The position numbers and the translations under genes were made by a program. The notes beneath the pieces are model-generated. The model was not told the DNA's origin. It was given only the letters and a program-made list of their open reading frames with translations, and ran no database searches. DNA of 64,000 nt, taken from Actinomadura parmotrematis (lineage in GTDB: Bacteria; Actinomycetota; Actinomycetes; Streptosporangiales; Streptosporangiaceae). The stretch covers positions 248,001-312,000 of the forward strand of contig NZ_JAIBOA010000002.1 of assembly GCF_019458805.1 (NCBI RefSeq), in the 5' to 3' direction. Each line of letters starts with the position of its first letter. Within the stretch, counting starts at the first letter, position 1. Of the stretch, positions 54,256 to 62,893 are shown one piece after another.

Positions 54256-55476
54256 ATGCCCGAGGCAGTCATCGTCGCGACCGCGCGTTCCCCGATCGGC
54301 CGCGCTTTCAAGGGGTCGCTGAAGGACATCCGGCCCGACGACCTCACCGCGCAGATGGTGACCGCGGCCATGGCCAAGGTGCCGCAGCTCACCGCCGACC
54401 ACATCGACGACCTGCTGCTCGGCTGCGGCCTGCCCGGCGGCGAGCAGGGCTACAACATGGGCCGCGTCGTCGCCGTCGAGCTCGGCTGGGACCAGGTGCC
54501 CGGCGCGACCATCACCCGCTACTGCTCCTCCTCGCTGCAGACCACCCGGATGGCGCTGCACGCGATCCGCGCCGGCGAGGCCGACGTGATCGTGTCCGCG
54601 GGCGTGGAGACGGTGAGCCGCTTCGCCAAGGGCTCCAGCGACGGCCTGCCCGACACCCAGAACCCGGTGTTCGGCGACGCGCAGGCGCGCACCGCCAAGA
54701 CCGCCGAGGGCGGCGCGGGCGTCTGGCACGACCCGCGCGAGGACGGCGACGTCCCCGACGTCTACATCGCGATGGGGCAGACCGCCGAGAACGTCGCCGG
54801 GCTGCGCGGGGTGTCCCGCCAGGCGCAGGACGAGTTCGGCGTCCGCTCGCAGAACCTGGCCGAGAAGGCCCTCGCCAACGGGTTCTGGGAGAGCGACATC
54901 ACCCCGGTGCTGCTGCCCGACGGCTCCACCGCGAGCAAGGACGACGGCCCGCGCGCCGGCACCACCTACGAGAAGATCTCCCAGCTGCAGCCGGTGTTCC
55001 GGCCCGACGGCACGGTCACCGCGGGCAACTGCTGCCCGCTGAACGACGGCGCCGCCGCCGTGGTCGTCATGAGCGACACCAAGGCCGCCGAGCTCGGCAT
55101 CACCCCGCTCGCGCGGATCGTGTCGACCGGCGTGTCCGGCCTGTCCCCCGAGATCATGGGCCTCGGCCCGGTGGAGGCGTCCCGCAAGGCGCTCGCGCTG
55201 GCCGGCCTGACCATCGACGACATCGACCTGGTGGAGATCAACGAGGCGTTCGCCGCGCAGGTCCTGCCGTCCGCCGAGGACCTCGGCATCGACATCGACA
55301 AGCTCAACGTCAACGGCGGCGCGATCGCGGTCGGCCACCCGTTCGGCATGACCGGCGCCCGCATCACCTCCACGCTGCTGAACAGCCTGAAGTTCCACGA
55401 CAAGCAGTTCGGCCTGGAGACCATGTGCGTCGGCGGCGGCCAGGGCATGGCGATGGTGCTGGAGCGCCTCAGCTGA
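54256..55476 (+). CDS. fadA3: Acetyl-CoA C-acyltransferase (thiolase, FadA3-like)
   Basis: A 406-residue thiolase: nucleophile Cys90 in TRYCSSSLQTTRMA, VDLVEINEAFAAQVL-type block near 330, His361 in AVGHPFGMTGAR, and second catalytic Cys391 in MCVGGGQGMAMV, all intact. It either cleaves 3-ketoacyl-CoA in beta-oxidation or condenses acetyl-CoA. Its place between the GDSL hydrolase and the ppx-eno group matches M. tuberculosis fadA3 (Rv1074c). AGGGAG precedes the ATG. No hydratase or dehydrogenase gene is adjacent. Confidence 0.94.
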   Translation: MPEAVIVATARSPIGRAFKGSLKDIRPDDLTAQMVTAAMAKVPQLTADHIDDLLLGCGLPGGEQGYNMGRVVAVELGWDQVPGATITRYCSSSLQTTRMALHAIRAGEADVIVSAGVETVSRFAKGSSDGLPDTQNPVFGDAQARTAKTAEGGAGVWHDPREDGDVPDVYIAMGQTAENVAGLRGVSRQAQDEFGVRSQNLAEKALANGFWESDITPVLLPDGSTASKDDGPRAGTTYEKISQLQPVFRPDGTVTAGNCCPLNDGAAAVVVMSDTKAAELGITPLARIVSTGVSGLSPEIMGLGPVEASRKALALAGLTIDDIDLVEINEAFAAQVLPSAEDLGIDIDKLNVNGGAIAVGHPFGMTGARITSTLLNSLKFHDKQFGLETMCVGGGQGMAMVLERLS

Positions 55477-55499
55477 CGCCCGTCCCGCGCTCTCCCGCC

Positions 55500-55547
55500 G
55501 GCCCGGTCCCCCGCCCTCGCGGCGCGGGGCCGGGCCGGTCCGGTTTT
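55500..55547 (+). terminator. Imperfect GC-rich hairpin with T-run after the thiolase gene
   Basis: GGCCCGG (55500-55506) pairs with CCGGGCC (55530-55536), the inner C/G runs pair with one or two bulges, and GGTCCGGTTTT follows. This is one of few terminators here with a T tract. Confidence 0.55.
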
Positions 55548-55673
55548 CGGAAACGATCGATCCCCCCAAAAGGGATCTTCGTAACCCTGGGGATAGGAGA
55601 CCGTTGGGGCCTTGTCACGTGCGGTGAGCTGGTGCAGAGTCGGCAGGAAGAGCCCCGGGACCTGGAGGTGCCA

Positions 55674-55901
55674 ATGTCACTGAGCCACTCGCCGGACACG
55701 CACAGCAAGCTGATCGCCCGCATCCCGCTCGTCACCGGACGGGCTCTCCCCGAGTGGTTCTCCACGATCGAGAACGGCCCGTCGTTCGTGCGCTGCGAGG
55801 AGCGCAGCAACTGGCTCGCCGACGAGCACGGCCTCTCCCACGGCTACGCCGCGGCCCTCGTGCGCGAGCACGAGCGCGCCCGCCGCGCCCGCCACTACTG
55901 A
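55674..55901 (+). CDS. DUF4287 protein
   Basis: A 75-residue protein with a DUF4287-like pattern: LIARIPLVTGRALPEWFSTI then ERSNWLADEHGLSHGYAAALVREHERAR. ATG 55674 has GGAGG about 7 nt upstream. These small helical proteins occur alone or fused to other domains (for example DUF5655) and have no settled function. The frame would be easy to miss because a longer upstream reading exists. It is monocistronic, with a 197-bp leader region carrying the thiolase terminator. Confidence 0.85.
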   Translation: MSLSHSPDTHSKLIARIPLVTGRALPEWFSTIENGPSFVRCEERSNWLADEHGLSHGYAAALVREHERARRARHY

Positions 55902-56125
55902 CCTTCCCGCTCCACCCGCCGCCGCGCGTCCCGGACGCGCCGGGCGGCCGCCACGACGTGGCGGGGTCCCGCCAACGGATCGTCCCCGCGGTCGGCACGC
56001 TGCGCGTCCCCGACTCTGGCGCCGAGACCCCGTGACAGATCAGCCCCCGCGCCGATCGAGCCGGTGCGGGGGCCGACCTGCGCCATGGGCCGGTCATCGG
56101 CCGCCGTGAGTCAGCGCGGTGCTCG
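55902..56125. other. Intergenic gap before the tRNA gene
   Basis: These 224 bp lie between the convergent DUF4287 gene and the tRNA. I see no gene, no clear promoter and no strong hairpin. Confidence 0.5.
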
Positions 56126-56200
56126 TACCCCTGGTCGGACTCGAACCGACACGATGAAGCTCTTTTAGGGAGCCCGCCTCTACCATTGGGCCACAGGGGC
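56126..56200 (-). tRNA. tRNA with atypical anticodon loop (nominal UAA)
   Basis: A 75-nt cloverleaf: acceptor GCCCCTG with CAGGGGT (one G-U), D arm GCC-CAATGGTAGA-GGC, anticodon stem GGCTC/GAGCT (one G-U), T arm GTCGG-TTCGAGT-CCGAC, discriminator A, no encoded CCA. The anticodon loop reads CCTAAAA, so positions 34-36 are UAA (+ strand 56165-56167), which would read UUA. However, position 33 is C instead of the near-universal U, and there is no long variable arm as expected for tRNA-Leu (only about 7 nt). A one-base shift would give CUA. The gene is either a pseudo-tRNA or an unusual decoder. Confidence 0.75.
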
Positions 56201-56279
56201 GGCGTCATCATATCCGCGTTCGCCCGGCCCCACCGGATGGATATTCGATTCCGCGGTGGCCGGACCGGGCCGCCGGGAG

Positions 56280-57521
56280 TCAGCGGCTCATCACCGCGCG
56301 TCCCTCGACCAGGGTCACGCCCGCGTGGCCGTCGCGGTCGCGGCGGATCGCGGAGATCTCGTGGACGCCGATGCGACCGCTTTCGGCCGCGAGCGCGGAC
56401 GCGGCGAGGTAGAGCAGCCAGACCCGCGCGCGCCCGGCGCCGGCGAGCTCGGCGAGCTCGGCCCAGTGCCGCTGCAGGTTCGCCGCCCAGGCCCGCAGCG
56501 TCCTGGCGTGGTGCTCGCGGAGCGCGCCGACGCCGCGCACCTCCAGCCCGGCGTCCTCCAGCGTCGCGACGAGCTCGGCGAGCGGCCGCAGCTCGCCGTC
56601 CTCGGGGAACATGTAGCTGGTGGTGAAGGTCCGCCGGACCTGGTGCGGGCCCGGCCGCCGGGCCTGCTGCTGGAGCAGCACCCGCCCGCCGGGGGCGAGC
56701 AGGTCGTACAGGCGCGGGACGGCGAGGTCCAGCGCCTCCACCCCCGCCAGCCCGATGATCGCGTCGTAGGGGCCGTTCCCGGCGCCGTCCAGGTCGCGGC
56801 TCGCGCGCGCTTGCACGCCCTCGACGGTGCCGAGGCGGGCGGCCTGCTCGGCGGTGCGGGCGAGCGCGACGACGCGGGCGCCGCGCCCGGCGGCGTGCCG
56901 GGCGAAGGCGCCCCAGCCGGCGTTCAGGTCGAGCACCCGGGCGCCGGGGAACAGGCCGAGCCGGCCCGCGGCGGCGTCGAGCGCGGCGGCCTGCGCGCCC
57001 GCCAGGTCGTCGGCGGCGTCCCACAGGCCGCTGCCGTGGGCGAGGCCGGCCCCGAGCAGCCGCTCGAAGAACGCGGCGGACTGCTCCAGCGGCCCCGCCC
57101 GCCCCTCCTGGCGGCGGCCGGGCGGGAACTCCTCGGCGGGCGGCTTCGGCTCGGGGCCGACGGCGCCGAGCGTGACGGCCGTCCGGACGATCTCGCGCTT
57201 GTCGTCGCTGCTCAGCCGGATCGGCTCGTCGCCGCTCCGCATCACCCGCTGCACCGCGCCGAGCGCGGCGAACACGTCGCCCTCGATGTCGAGCTCGCCC
57301 GCCACGTAGGCGCGGGCCAGGCCGATCTCGCCGGGCTTCCACAGCAGCCGGCGGAGCGCGCGCCGGTGGCCGATGACGAACGCGGGCGCGCCCGCCGGCC
57401 CGATCTCGCTGCCGTCCCAGGCGCGGACCCGGACCGGCAGCTCGGCGGCCGCGTCCCGCTCGTCGCCGAGCAGGATGCGGCCGAGCAGCGGCGCCAACCT
57501 GGAGGCGACCCCGTCGTGCAT
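56280..57521 (-). CDS. Cyclopropane-fatty-acyl-phospholipid synthase-like methyltransferase
   Basis: A 413-residue SAM-dependent methyltransferase of the CFA synthase type. The N-terminal half has GEIGLARAYVAGELDIEGD, typical of the family's extra domain, and EQSAAFFERLLG precedes the Rossmann part. The SAM site reads VLDLNAGWGAFARHAA where VLDxGCGWGxxxxxA is usual, and the later block YDAIIGLAGVEAL departs from the expected xSxEMxEHV. GGRVLLQQQARRP and SYMFPEDGEL follow. It is probably a diverged relative rather than a classical CFA synthase. ATG 57521 has GGGAGG about 8 nt before. It follows ndh by 23 bp, presumably in one transcript. Confidence 0.85.
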   Translation of the reverse strand: MHDGVASRLAPLLGRILLGDERDAAAELPVRVRAWDGSEIGPAGAPAFVIGHRRALRRLLWKPGEIGLARAYVAGELDIEGDVFAALGAVQRVMRSGDEPIRLSSDDKREIVRTAVTLGAVGPEPKPPAEEFPPGRRQEGRAGPLEQSAAFFERLLGAGLAHGSGLWDAADDLAGAQAAALDAAAGRLGLFPGARVLDLNAGWGAFARHAAGRGARVVALARTAEQAARLGTVEGVQARASRDLDGAGNGPYDAIIGLAGVEALDLAVPRLYDLLAPGGRVLLQQQARRPGPHQVRRTFTTSYMFPEDGELRPLAELVATLEDAGLEVRGVGALREHHARTLRAWAANLQRHWAELAELAGAGRARVWLLYLAASALAAESGRIGVHEISAIRRDRDGHAGVTLVEGRAVMSR

Positions 57522-57544
57522 GCGTCCGCCTCCCTCTCCTGGAG

Positions 57545-58903
57545 CTACTCCCTGGCGGCCAGCTCGAACTCCTCGCGCGGCCGCTCGATCTCGGCGAGCG
57601 ACACGATCTCGCGCCGGAAGAAGAGCGCGAGCGTCCAGTCGGCCGTGATGCGCAGCTTACGGTTCAGCGTGGGCATCCGTGACAGATGGTAGGTCCGGTG
57701 CATGAACCAGGCGGGCAGGCCCCGCAGTTTCACGCCGTAGACGTTCGCGACGCCCTTGTGCAGGCCGAGGCCGGCGACCGAGCCGACGTAGGCGTGCTCG
57801 TAGGCCTTGCGGTCCTTGCCGCGCAGGTCGGCGACGATGTTGTCGCCGAGGCGCTTGGCCTGCCGGACGGCGTGCTGGGCGTTCGGCGCGGTGAACTCGC
57901 CCTCGCCGGACAGGTCGGGGACGCGCGCGTTGTCGCCCGCGGTGTAGACGCCCTCGGTGCCCTCGACGACGAGCTCGGCGGTCGCCTTGATACGGCCCTT
58001 GTCGTCCAGCGGCAGGTCGCTGTTCTTCACCACCGGGTGCGGCTTGACGCCGGCGGTCCAGACGAGCGTGGCGGCGTCGAACTCCTCGCCGTCGCTCAGC
58101 ACGATGCGGCCGCCCTCGGCGGACTTCAGCATCGTCTCCAGCTTGATCTCGATGCCGCGCTTGCGGAGCGCCTCGACGGTCCACTCGCCCATCTTCGGCC
58201 CGACCTCGGGCAGGATGCGGTTCGCCGCCTCGACCATCATCCAGCGCATGTCGCCGGGGTCGACGCCGGGATACCAGCGGAGCGCGTCGCGGGCCATGTC
58301 CTCCAGCTCGGCGAGCGCCTCCACGCCGGCGAAGCCGCCGCCGACGAACACGAAGGTGAGCGCTCGCCGGCGGACTTGCGGATCGTCGTTGGAGGCGGCG
58401 ATGTCGAGCTGGTGCAGGATGTGGTTGCGCAGGAAGATCGCCTCTTCGACGGTCTTGAACCCGATGCCGCAGCCGCCGAGGCCGGGGATCGGCAGCAGCC
58501 GCGAGATCGACCCGAGGGCGACGACGACGCGGTCGTAGGTGAGGGTCCGCAGCTCCGCCTCGTCGTCGGGGTCGGCGCCGGCCGGCACGTACGAGAGCGT
58601 CTTCGTGGCATGCTCGATGCGCGTCACGTAGCCGTTCAGCACCCGGCAGCGCTTCAGCACCTTGCGGAGCGGCGCCACCACGTGCCGCGGCTCCAGGTTG
58701 CCCGCCGCGGCCTCCGGCAGGAACGGCTGGTAGGTCATGTAGGACTGGGGGTCGATGACGGTGACGACGACCTCGCCGCGTTTCAGCTCGCTCCGCAGCT
58801 TCCGCTGGAGCCGCAGGGCGGTGTACATGCCGACGTAGCCGCCGCCGATGATGACGATGTGTTCGGGGGCCGGGGCGCTGGAGGACGGGCTGTTAGGGGG
58901 CAT
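57545..58903 (-). CDS. ndh: Type II NADH dehydrogenase (FAD-dependent)
   Basis: Non-proton-pumping membrane-associated NADH:quinone oxidoreductase, 452 residues. FAD motif IVIIGGGYVGMYTALRL, YMTYQPFLPEAAAGNLEPRH, NADH-binding FVFVGGGFAGVEALAELED, TLVWTAGVKPHPV, second FAD motif EGVYTAGDNARVPD, then APNAQHAVRQAK and the C-terminal amphipathic membrane-binding region (TADWTLALFFRREIVSL). ATG 58903 follows GCAGG; the frame runs further upstream but without resemblance. It is upstream of the CFA-like gene in a two-gene leftward unit. Confidence 0.93.
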   Translation of the reverse strand: MPPNSPSSSAPAPEHIVIIGGGYVGMYTALRLQRKLRSELKRGEVVVTVIDPQSYMTYQPFLPEAAAGNLEPRHVVAPLRKVLKRCRVLNGYVTRIEHATKTLSYVPAGADPDDEAELRTLTYDRVVVALGSISRLLPIPGLGGCGIGFKTVEEAIFLRNHILHQLDIAASNDDPQVRRRALTFVFVGGGFAGVEALAELEDMARDALRWYPGVDPGDMRWMMVEAANRILPEVGPKMGEWTVEALRKRGIEIKLETMLKSAEGGRIVLSDGEEFDAATLVWTAGVKPHPVVKNSDLPLDDKGRIKATAELVVEGTEGVYTAGDNARVPDLSGEGEFTAPNAQHAVRQAKRLGDNIVADLRGKDRKAYEHAYVGSVAGLGLHKGVANVYGVKLRGLPAWFMHRTYHLSRMPTLNRKLRITADWTLALFFRREIVSLAEIERPREEFELAARE

Positions 58904-59068
58904 GGTGCCTGCGATACCCCCATATGGCGTTCCTTGACACATGGCCGGTGCGGAACGCGTCACGAAAAAATCCCGGAACCGTCCGAACCCGCGAACCCCG
59001 GGCGGCATCTCACCAGATGTACCGCCAGAGGGGTGGCGGGACAGGGCCGGACGGGGGCCCGAACGGGT

Positions 59069-59109
59069 AGGGCGGCGATGTCGACCAGCGGGGGGTCGGC
59101 CGCCGCCCT
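59069..59109 (-). terminator. Stem-loop after the uracil-DNA glycosylase gene
   Basis: AGGGCGGCG (59069-59077) and CGCCGCCCT (59101-59109) form a perfect 9-bp stem with a 23-nt interior, just past the stop at 59115. The long loop makes it a weaker candidate than others here. Confidence 0.4.
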
Positions 59110-59114
59110 CTCCG

Positions 59115-59969
59115 TTAGGCCGGGCCCTGCCCCGCCGCCGGTGCGGGCAGGCCGCCGAGCTCGCGGGCCCGCGCGAGGACGCCGTCGAGCATCGCGGCGG
59201 TGACCCGGCCGGTGAAGGTGTTCTGCTGGCTCGGGTGGTAGCAGCCGAGCACCGTGACCGGCCCGTCCGGGCCGCCGGGCGGCGTCCCGACCTCCACCTC
59301 CACACCGTGCCCGAACTTCGGGCGCGGGCGCGGCAGCGCGTACCCGGCCTGCCGCAGCGCGGGCCAGAGGCCCTGCCAGCCGAACCCGCCGAGCACCACG
59401 TAGCAGCGCACGTGCGGGACGATCGCGGCGATCTCGCGGGCCAGCCAGGGCAGGCAGGCGTCGCGCTCGGCGGGCGTCGGCTTGTTGCCGGGCGGCGCGC
59501 ACCGCACCGTCGCGGCCATCCGGGCGCCGAGCAGCCGCTGCCCGTCGCCCGCCCGCTCGCTGGTCGGCAGGGCGGCGAGGCCGGTCCGGTGCAGCGAGGC
59601 GAACAGCCAGTCGCCCGACCGGTCGCCGGTGAAGATGCGGCCGGTGCGGTTGCCGCCGTGCGCGGCCGGCGCCAGCCCGACGATCATGACGGCGGGGGCG
59701 CCGTCGCCCCAGCCGGCGACCGGGCGGCCCCAGTACTCCTCGGCGGCGAAGGCGCGGCGGCGCTCCACCGCGACCCGCTCCCGCCAGGCGACCAGCCGGT
59801 CGCAGGCGCGGCAGACCGACTGGCGGGCGCAGAGCTCGGGCAGGCCGTCCGCGCCCGCGGCGAGGTCGCGCACCTCGGCCGCGTCGTGCGCGACGGGCGT
59901 CGCGGGCGTGGCCGGGTCCTCCGGCCAGCCCGTCCCGGGCGGCACGTAGGGAGCGTTGCCGGTGGTCAT
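59115..59969 (-). CDS. Uracil-DNA glycosylase family 5 (UdgB type)
   Basis: Excises uracil, and in this family often hypoxanthine, from DNA; an important repair step for a GC-rich genome. It has 284 residues. The Fe-S Cys are in [20 protein letters not shown] and further C in [13 protein letters not shown] and [11 protein letters not shown]. The glycosylase motif [19 protein letters not shown] (family 5 lacks the usual polar catalytic Asp) and the second motif [12 protein letters not shown] are present. ATG 59969 has AGGA 6-7 nt upstream; an earlier start at 60020 is less likely. It is divergent from the DUF2510 gene. Confidence 0.92.
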   Translation of the reverse strand: MTTGNAPYVPPGTGWPEDPATPATPVAHDAAEVRDLAAGADGLPELCARQSVCRACDRLVAWRERVAVERRRAFAAEEYWGRPVAGWGDGAPAVMIVGLAPAAHGGNRTGRIFTGDRSGDWLFASLHRTGLAALPTSERAGDGQRLLGARMAATVRCAPPGNKPTPAERDACLPWLAREIAAIVPHVRCYVVLGGFGWQGLWPALRQAGYALPRPRPKFGHGVEVEVGTPPGGPDGPVTVLGCYHPSQQNTFTGRVTAAMLDGVLARARELGGLPAPAAGQGPA

Positions 59970-60138
59970 GGACCGATCCTGCCAGAGCGCGCCGCGTCCG
60001 GACGGCGCCGGGCGGCGCACCGCAACACGTATTACCCGGCAAAGACTCCTATATGACCATGCGTATCGCTACGATGCGGTTCGCCGGGATTCGGGGAGGG
60101 CGGGGCGTCCGGCGGGCCGTGCGATGCGGAGGCATGTC

Positions 60139-60906
60139 TTGACCCAGCCGGGCTGGTACGCGGATCCCTATGGCAGCGGAAGCATGCGCTGGTGGGACGG
60201 GCAGAGCTGGACGCAGCACCTCAACCCCCAGCCGTCCGGCCCCGCGCGGCCCGAGCAGGTCCCGCAGCAGGCGGTGCAGCCGCCGCCCCAGCAGCAGCCC
60301 CTGCCGCAGCAGGGCTGGGGGCAGCCGGGCGGCACCGCGCCGCTCTCGGTCACCGTGCGGGGCCTCAGCCTGCACGCCGACGCGCACCGGCTCGCCTACG
60401 GCAACGCCGCCATGCCCTGGGCGCACGTGGAGTGGGTCGCCTACTGGGCGGCGGCCGTGCCCGCCGGGTTCGGGCAGCGGCCGGGGACGAGCTGGATGTT
60501 CCAGGTCGGCCGGCACCCCTTCCACGGCGGCCCGCGCCTGGAGATCGTCACCGACTCGGCCGACCTCGTCGACCCGGCGGGCCGCGGCGTCGACGCCGAG
60601 CAGGTGTGGCGGCGGCTCGTCGAGCTCTGCCGGGTGAACGCCGAGCAGCGGCTCGTCACCGAGCTCGCCGCCGAGGTCCGCCGGGGCGAGTCGGTGGACG
60701 TCGCGCAGGGCCTCACCGTCCATCCCGGCGGCGTGCGCGGCAACCGGGTGTCGCTGAGCTGGTCGGCGATCTCGGGGGCGCGGATGGAGGGCGGCCGGGT
60801 CTGGATCCAGCAGTCCAGCAGCGCCAACCCCGTCCTCTACGTGCCGCAGCAGAACCCCAACGCCGTCCTGATCCCGGCCCTGATCGCCCTCCTCAAGCAG
60901 CGCTGA
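60139..60906 (+). CDS. DUF2510 protein with Pro/Gln-rich linker
   Basis: A 255-residue protein. The N-terminal DUF2510 domain is TQPGWYADPYGSGSMRWWDG then W-T-Q-H, a short Trp-rich fold common in actinobacterial membrane or surface proteins. A Gln/Pro linker (residues 36-64) and a C-terminal domain of about 180 residues (VTVRGLSLHADAHRLAYG, WMFQVGRHPFHGGPRLEIV, VSLSWSAISGARMEGGRVW) follow; I cannot name it. No membrane segment is present. TTG 60139 is chosen because GGAGG lies 6 nt upstream and inside the alternative ATG (60124) reading. It converges on ppx with 18 bp between stops. Confidence 0.83.
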   Translation: MTQPGWYADPYGSGSMRWWDGQSWTQHLNPQPSGPARPEQVPQQAVQPPPQQQPLPQQGWGQPGGTAPLSVTVRGLSLHADAHRLAYGNAAMPWAHVEWVAYWAAAVPAGFGQRPGTSWMFQVGRHPFHGGPRLEIVTDSADLVDPAGRGVDAEQVWRRLVELCRVNAEQRLVTELAAEVRRGESVDVAQGLTVHPGGVRGNRVSLSWSAISGARMEGGRVWIQQSSSANPVLYVPQQNPNAVLIPALIALLKQR

Positions 60907-60924
60907 CGGGGGCCGGGACCTCCG

Positions 60925-61905
60925 TCAGACGAGGGACCAGGCGATGCCGTCGAGGATGTCGTGCTCGCTGACGACGACGGCGCCGAAGCCGTACTCGCGC
61001 ATGACGCGGTCCAGGATCAGGGCGCCCGCGCCGATGACGTCGACGCGGCCGGGGTGCATGACGCCGATCGCGGCGCGCTCGGCGCGGGTGGCGTGCAGCA
61101 GGCCGCGGGTGACCTCGTGGACCTGCGGCGCGGTGATCCGTGACAGGTGGATGCGCGCGGAGTCGTAGGCGGGCAGCCGCTGGGCGATGCCGGCGACCGT
61201 GGTGACCGAGCCGGCGAGGCCGACCAGGGTGCGGGCCTCGTCGACCGGGACGCCGCCGCGCACGAGCGCGAGCGCGTCGTCGATGTCGGCGGAAGCGCTG
61301 GCGATCTGCTCGGGGGACGGCGGATCGCCGTCCTTGAAGTGCCGCTCGGTCATCCGGACGCAGCCGATGTCGACCGACAGGGCCGCCTCGACGCGCGAGC
61401 CGCCGAGGACGAACTCGGTGGAGCCGCCGCCGATGTCCACCACCAGGTAGGGGCGGGGCGGGCGCAGCGCGGCGAGCTCGCGGGTGGCGCCGAGGAACGA
61501 CAGCCGCGCCTCCTCCTCGCCGGACACGACCTCGGGCACCACGCCGAAGATGTCCACCACGCCGCTGACGAAGTCGGCCCGGTTCTCGGCGTCGCGGGTG
61601 GCGCTGGTCGCCACCACCCGGATCTTCAGGTCGCGGCCGACCTCCGCGCCGCGCCGGGCGACGAGGTCGGCGTAGCCGCGCATCGCGGTGAAGGTGCGGT
61701 CCAGCGCCTCGGGCGCGAGGCGCCCGGTGCGGTCGACGTCCTGGCCGAGCCGGACGATCTCCATGCGGCGCTCGACGTCGGTGAGCGTCCCGCCGTCCTC
61801 GCCGGCGCCGATGTCGGCGACCAGCAGCCGCACCGAGTTGGTGCCGCAGTCGATCGCGGCGACCCGGGTCACGCCGTCCGCGCCGCCGTTCACGCCGTCG
61901 CTCAC
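60925..61905 (-). CDS. ppx: Exopolyphosphatase/guanosine pentaphosphate phosphatase (Ppx/GppA)
   Basis: A 326-residue actin-fold phosphatase acting on polyphosphate or pppGpp. AAIDCGTNSVRLLVADI, VVATSATRDAENRADF, SGEEEARLSFLGA, VVDIGGGSTEFVLG, GLAGSVTTVAGIA and GAGALILDRVMREYG are all seen. It is the short form without a C-terminal HD domain, as in M. tuberculosis Ppx2 (Rv1026), which is likewise in the eno-ftsB-DUF501 group. GTG 61905 overlaps the DUF501 stop (GTGA) and has GAGGAGG upstream. Confidence 0.94.
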   Translation of the reverse strand: MSDGVNGGADGVTRVAAIDCGTNSVRLLVADIGAGEDGGTLTDVERRMEIVRLGQDVDRTGRLAPEALDRTFTAMRGYADLVARRGAEVGRDLKIRVVATSATRDAENRADFVSGVVDIFGVVPEVVSGEEEARLSFLGATRELAALRPPRPYLVVDIGGGSTEFVLGGSRVEAALSVDIGCVRMTERHFKDGDPPSPEQIASASADIDDALALVRGGVPVDEARTLVGLAGSVTTVAGIAQRLPAYDSARIHLSRITAPQVHEVTRGLLHATRAERAAIGVMHPGRVDVIGAGALILDRVMREYGFGAVVVSEHDILDGIAWSLV

Positions 61906-62420
61906 GGGGCCTCCTCGGGTTCGGGAACGCACACGCACGGGCCGGACCGCCACCACTCGGGCAGCGCCTCCAGGGCCTCGCGGCCGAACGGGTTGGCGCC
62001 CGGCACGGCGAGCTCGTGCCCGATGAGCGCGTGCAGGCACTTGACGCGCTCGGGCATGCCGCCGGCGCTCTGGGTGCCGGCGGGCAGCGGCTCGACGCCG
62101 TCCTCGCGGGCGGCGTCGTCGCGGCGGCGCAGGTAGTCCTCGTGGGCGGCGGCGTACGCGTCCTTCAGCGCCGGCTCGGTGCCGAGCCGCTCCTGCATGC
62201 CGCGCATCATCCCGGTGCCCTCCAGGGTGCCGATCGCCGACGCCGCCTTCGGGCAGGTCAGGTAGTACAGCGTCGGGAACGGCGTGCCGTCGGGCAGCCG
62301 GGGCGCGGTCTCGATGACGGCGGGCAGCCCGCACGGGCAGCGGTACGCCACCCGCCGGACGCCGCGCGGCTCGCGGCCGAGCTGGGCCGCCACGGCGGCC
62401 TCGTCGCGTTCGTCGATCAT
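61902..62420 (-). CDS. DUF501 protein
   Basis: A 172-residue conserved actinobacterial protein (DUF501): QLGREPRGVRRVAYRCPCGLPAVIETAPRLP-type start with CPCG, then PTLYYLTCPKAASAIGTLEG, and near the end VKCLHALIGHELAVPGANPFGREAL. Conserved Cys suggest metal binding or redox chemistry. The order eno-ftsB-DUF501-ppx is stable across the phylum, linking it to division or polyphosphate by context only. ATG 62420 has GGGGAGA about 9 nt upstream. It lies 25 bp after ftsB. Confidence 0.92.
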   Translation of the reverse strand: MIDERDEAAVAAQLGREPRGVRRVAYRCPCGLPAVIETAPRLPDGTPFPTLYYLTCPKAASAIGTLEGTGMMRGMQERLGTEPALKDAYAAAHEDYLRRRDDAAREDGVEPLPAGTQSAGGMPERVKCLHALIGHELAVPGANPFGREALEALPEWWRSGPCVCVPEPEEAP

Positions 62421-62445
62421 GTGTTCCGTCTCCCCGCGCGGGCGG

Positions 62446-62886
62446 TCAGCGGTCCCGGTCCGCGGTCTCCACCGACCGCCACAGCGTCTCGTACCAGGGC
62501 GGCCTGTTCGCCGGGCCGCCCGCGGCGGGCGTGCGGCCGGTGCCGTCGCCGCCGTCCAGGACGATGTAGCACTTCTCGTCCGGCATGCAGTAGTGCAGCC
62601 GGCGCCTCGCCTCCCGCTCGATGTAGGACCGGTCGGAGAGCCGCCGCTTGTGCTGGGCGAGCTCGTCGACCTGCTCGCGGGCGACCGCCTGCTTGTGCTG
62701 CAGGTCGGCGATCTCCTGGCGCTGCGCGATGTACTCGCGCACCGGGTAGGCCAGGCTGAGCGCGATCGCGCACATCACCACCGCGAGGATGGCGGCCCGG
62801 CTGGTCAGCGCGTTGCGGCGCGCGCCACCGCCCGCGCCGGGGTCGTCCCCGGTGCGGGCGGCGCTGCGGTCCTCGCCGGCGGCCAA
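62446..62886 (-). CDS. ftsB: Septum formation initiator FtsB/DivIC
   Basis: A 146-residue division protein. A short cytoplasmic start is followed by one membrane helix (AAILAVVMCAIALSLAYPV), then a coiled coil (REYIAQRQEIADLQHKQAVA, REQVDELAQHKRRLSDRSYI) and the conserved EREARRRLHYCMPDEKCYIVLD block, with two Cys and a Pro-rich tail. It recruits septal peptidoglycan synthases with FtsL/FtsQ. The start is TTG 62886; GGAGGG lies about 11 nt upstream, within the end of eno. The gap to eno is 7 bp. Confidence 0.92.
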   Translation of the reverse strand: MAAGEDRSAARTGDDPGAGGGARRNALTSRAAILAVVMCAIALSLAYPVREYIAQRQEIADLQHKQAVAREQVDELAQHKRRLSDRSYIEREARRRLHYCMPDEKCYIVLDGGDGTGRTPAAGGPANRPPWYETLWRSVETADRDR

Positions 62887-62893
62887 GGGAGGC

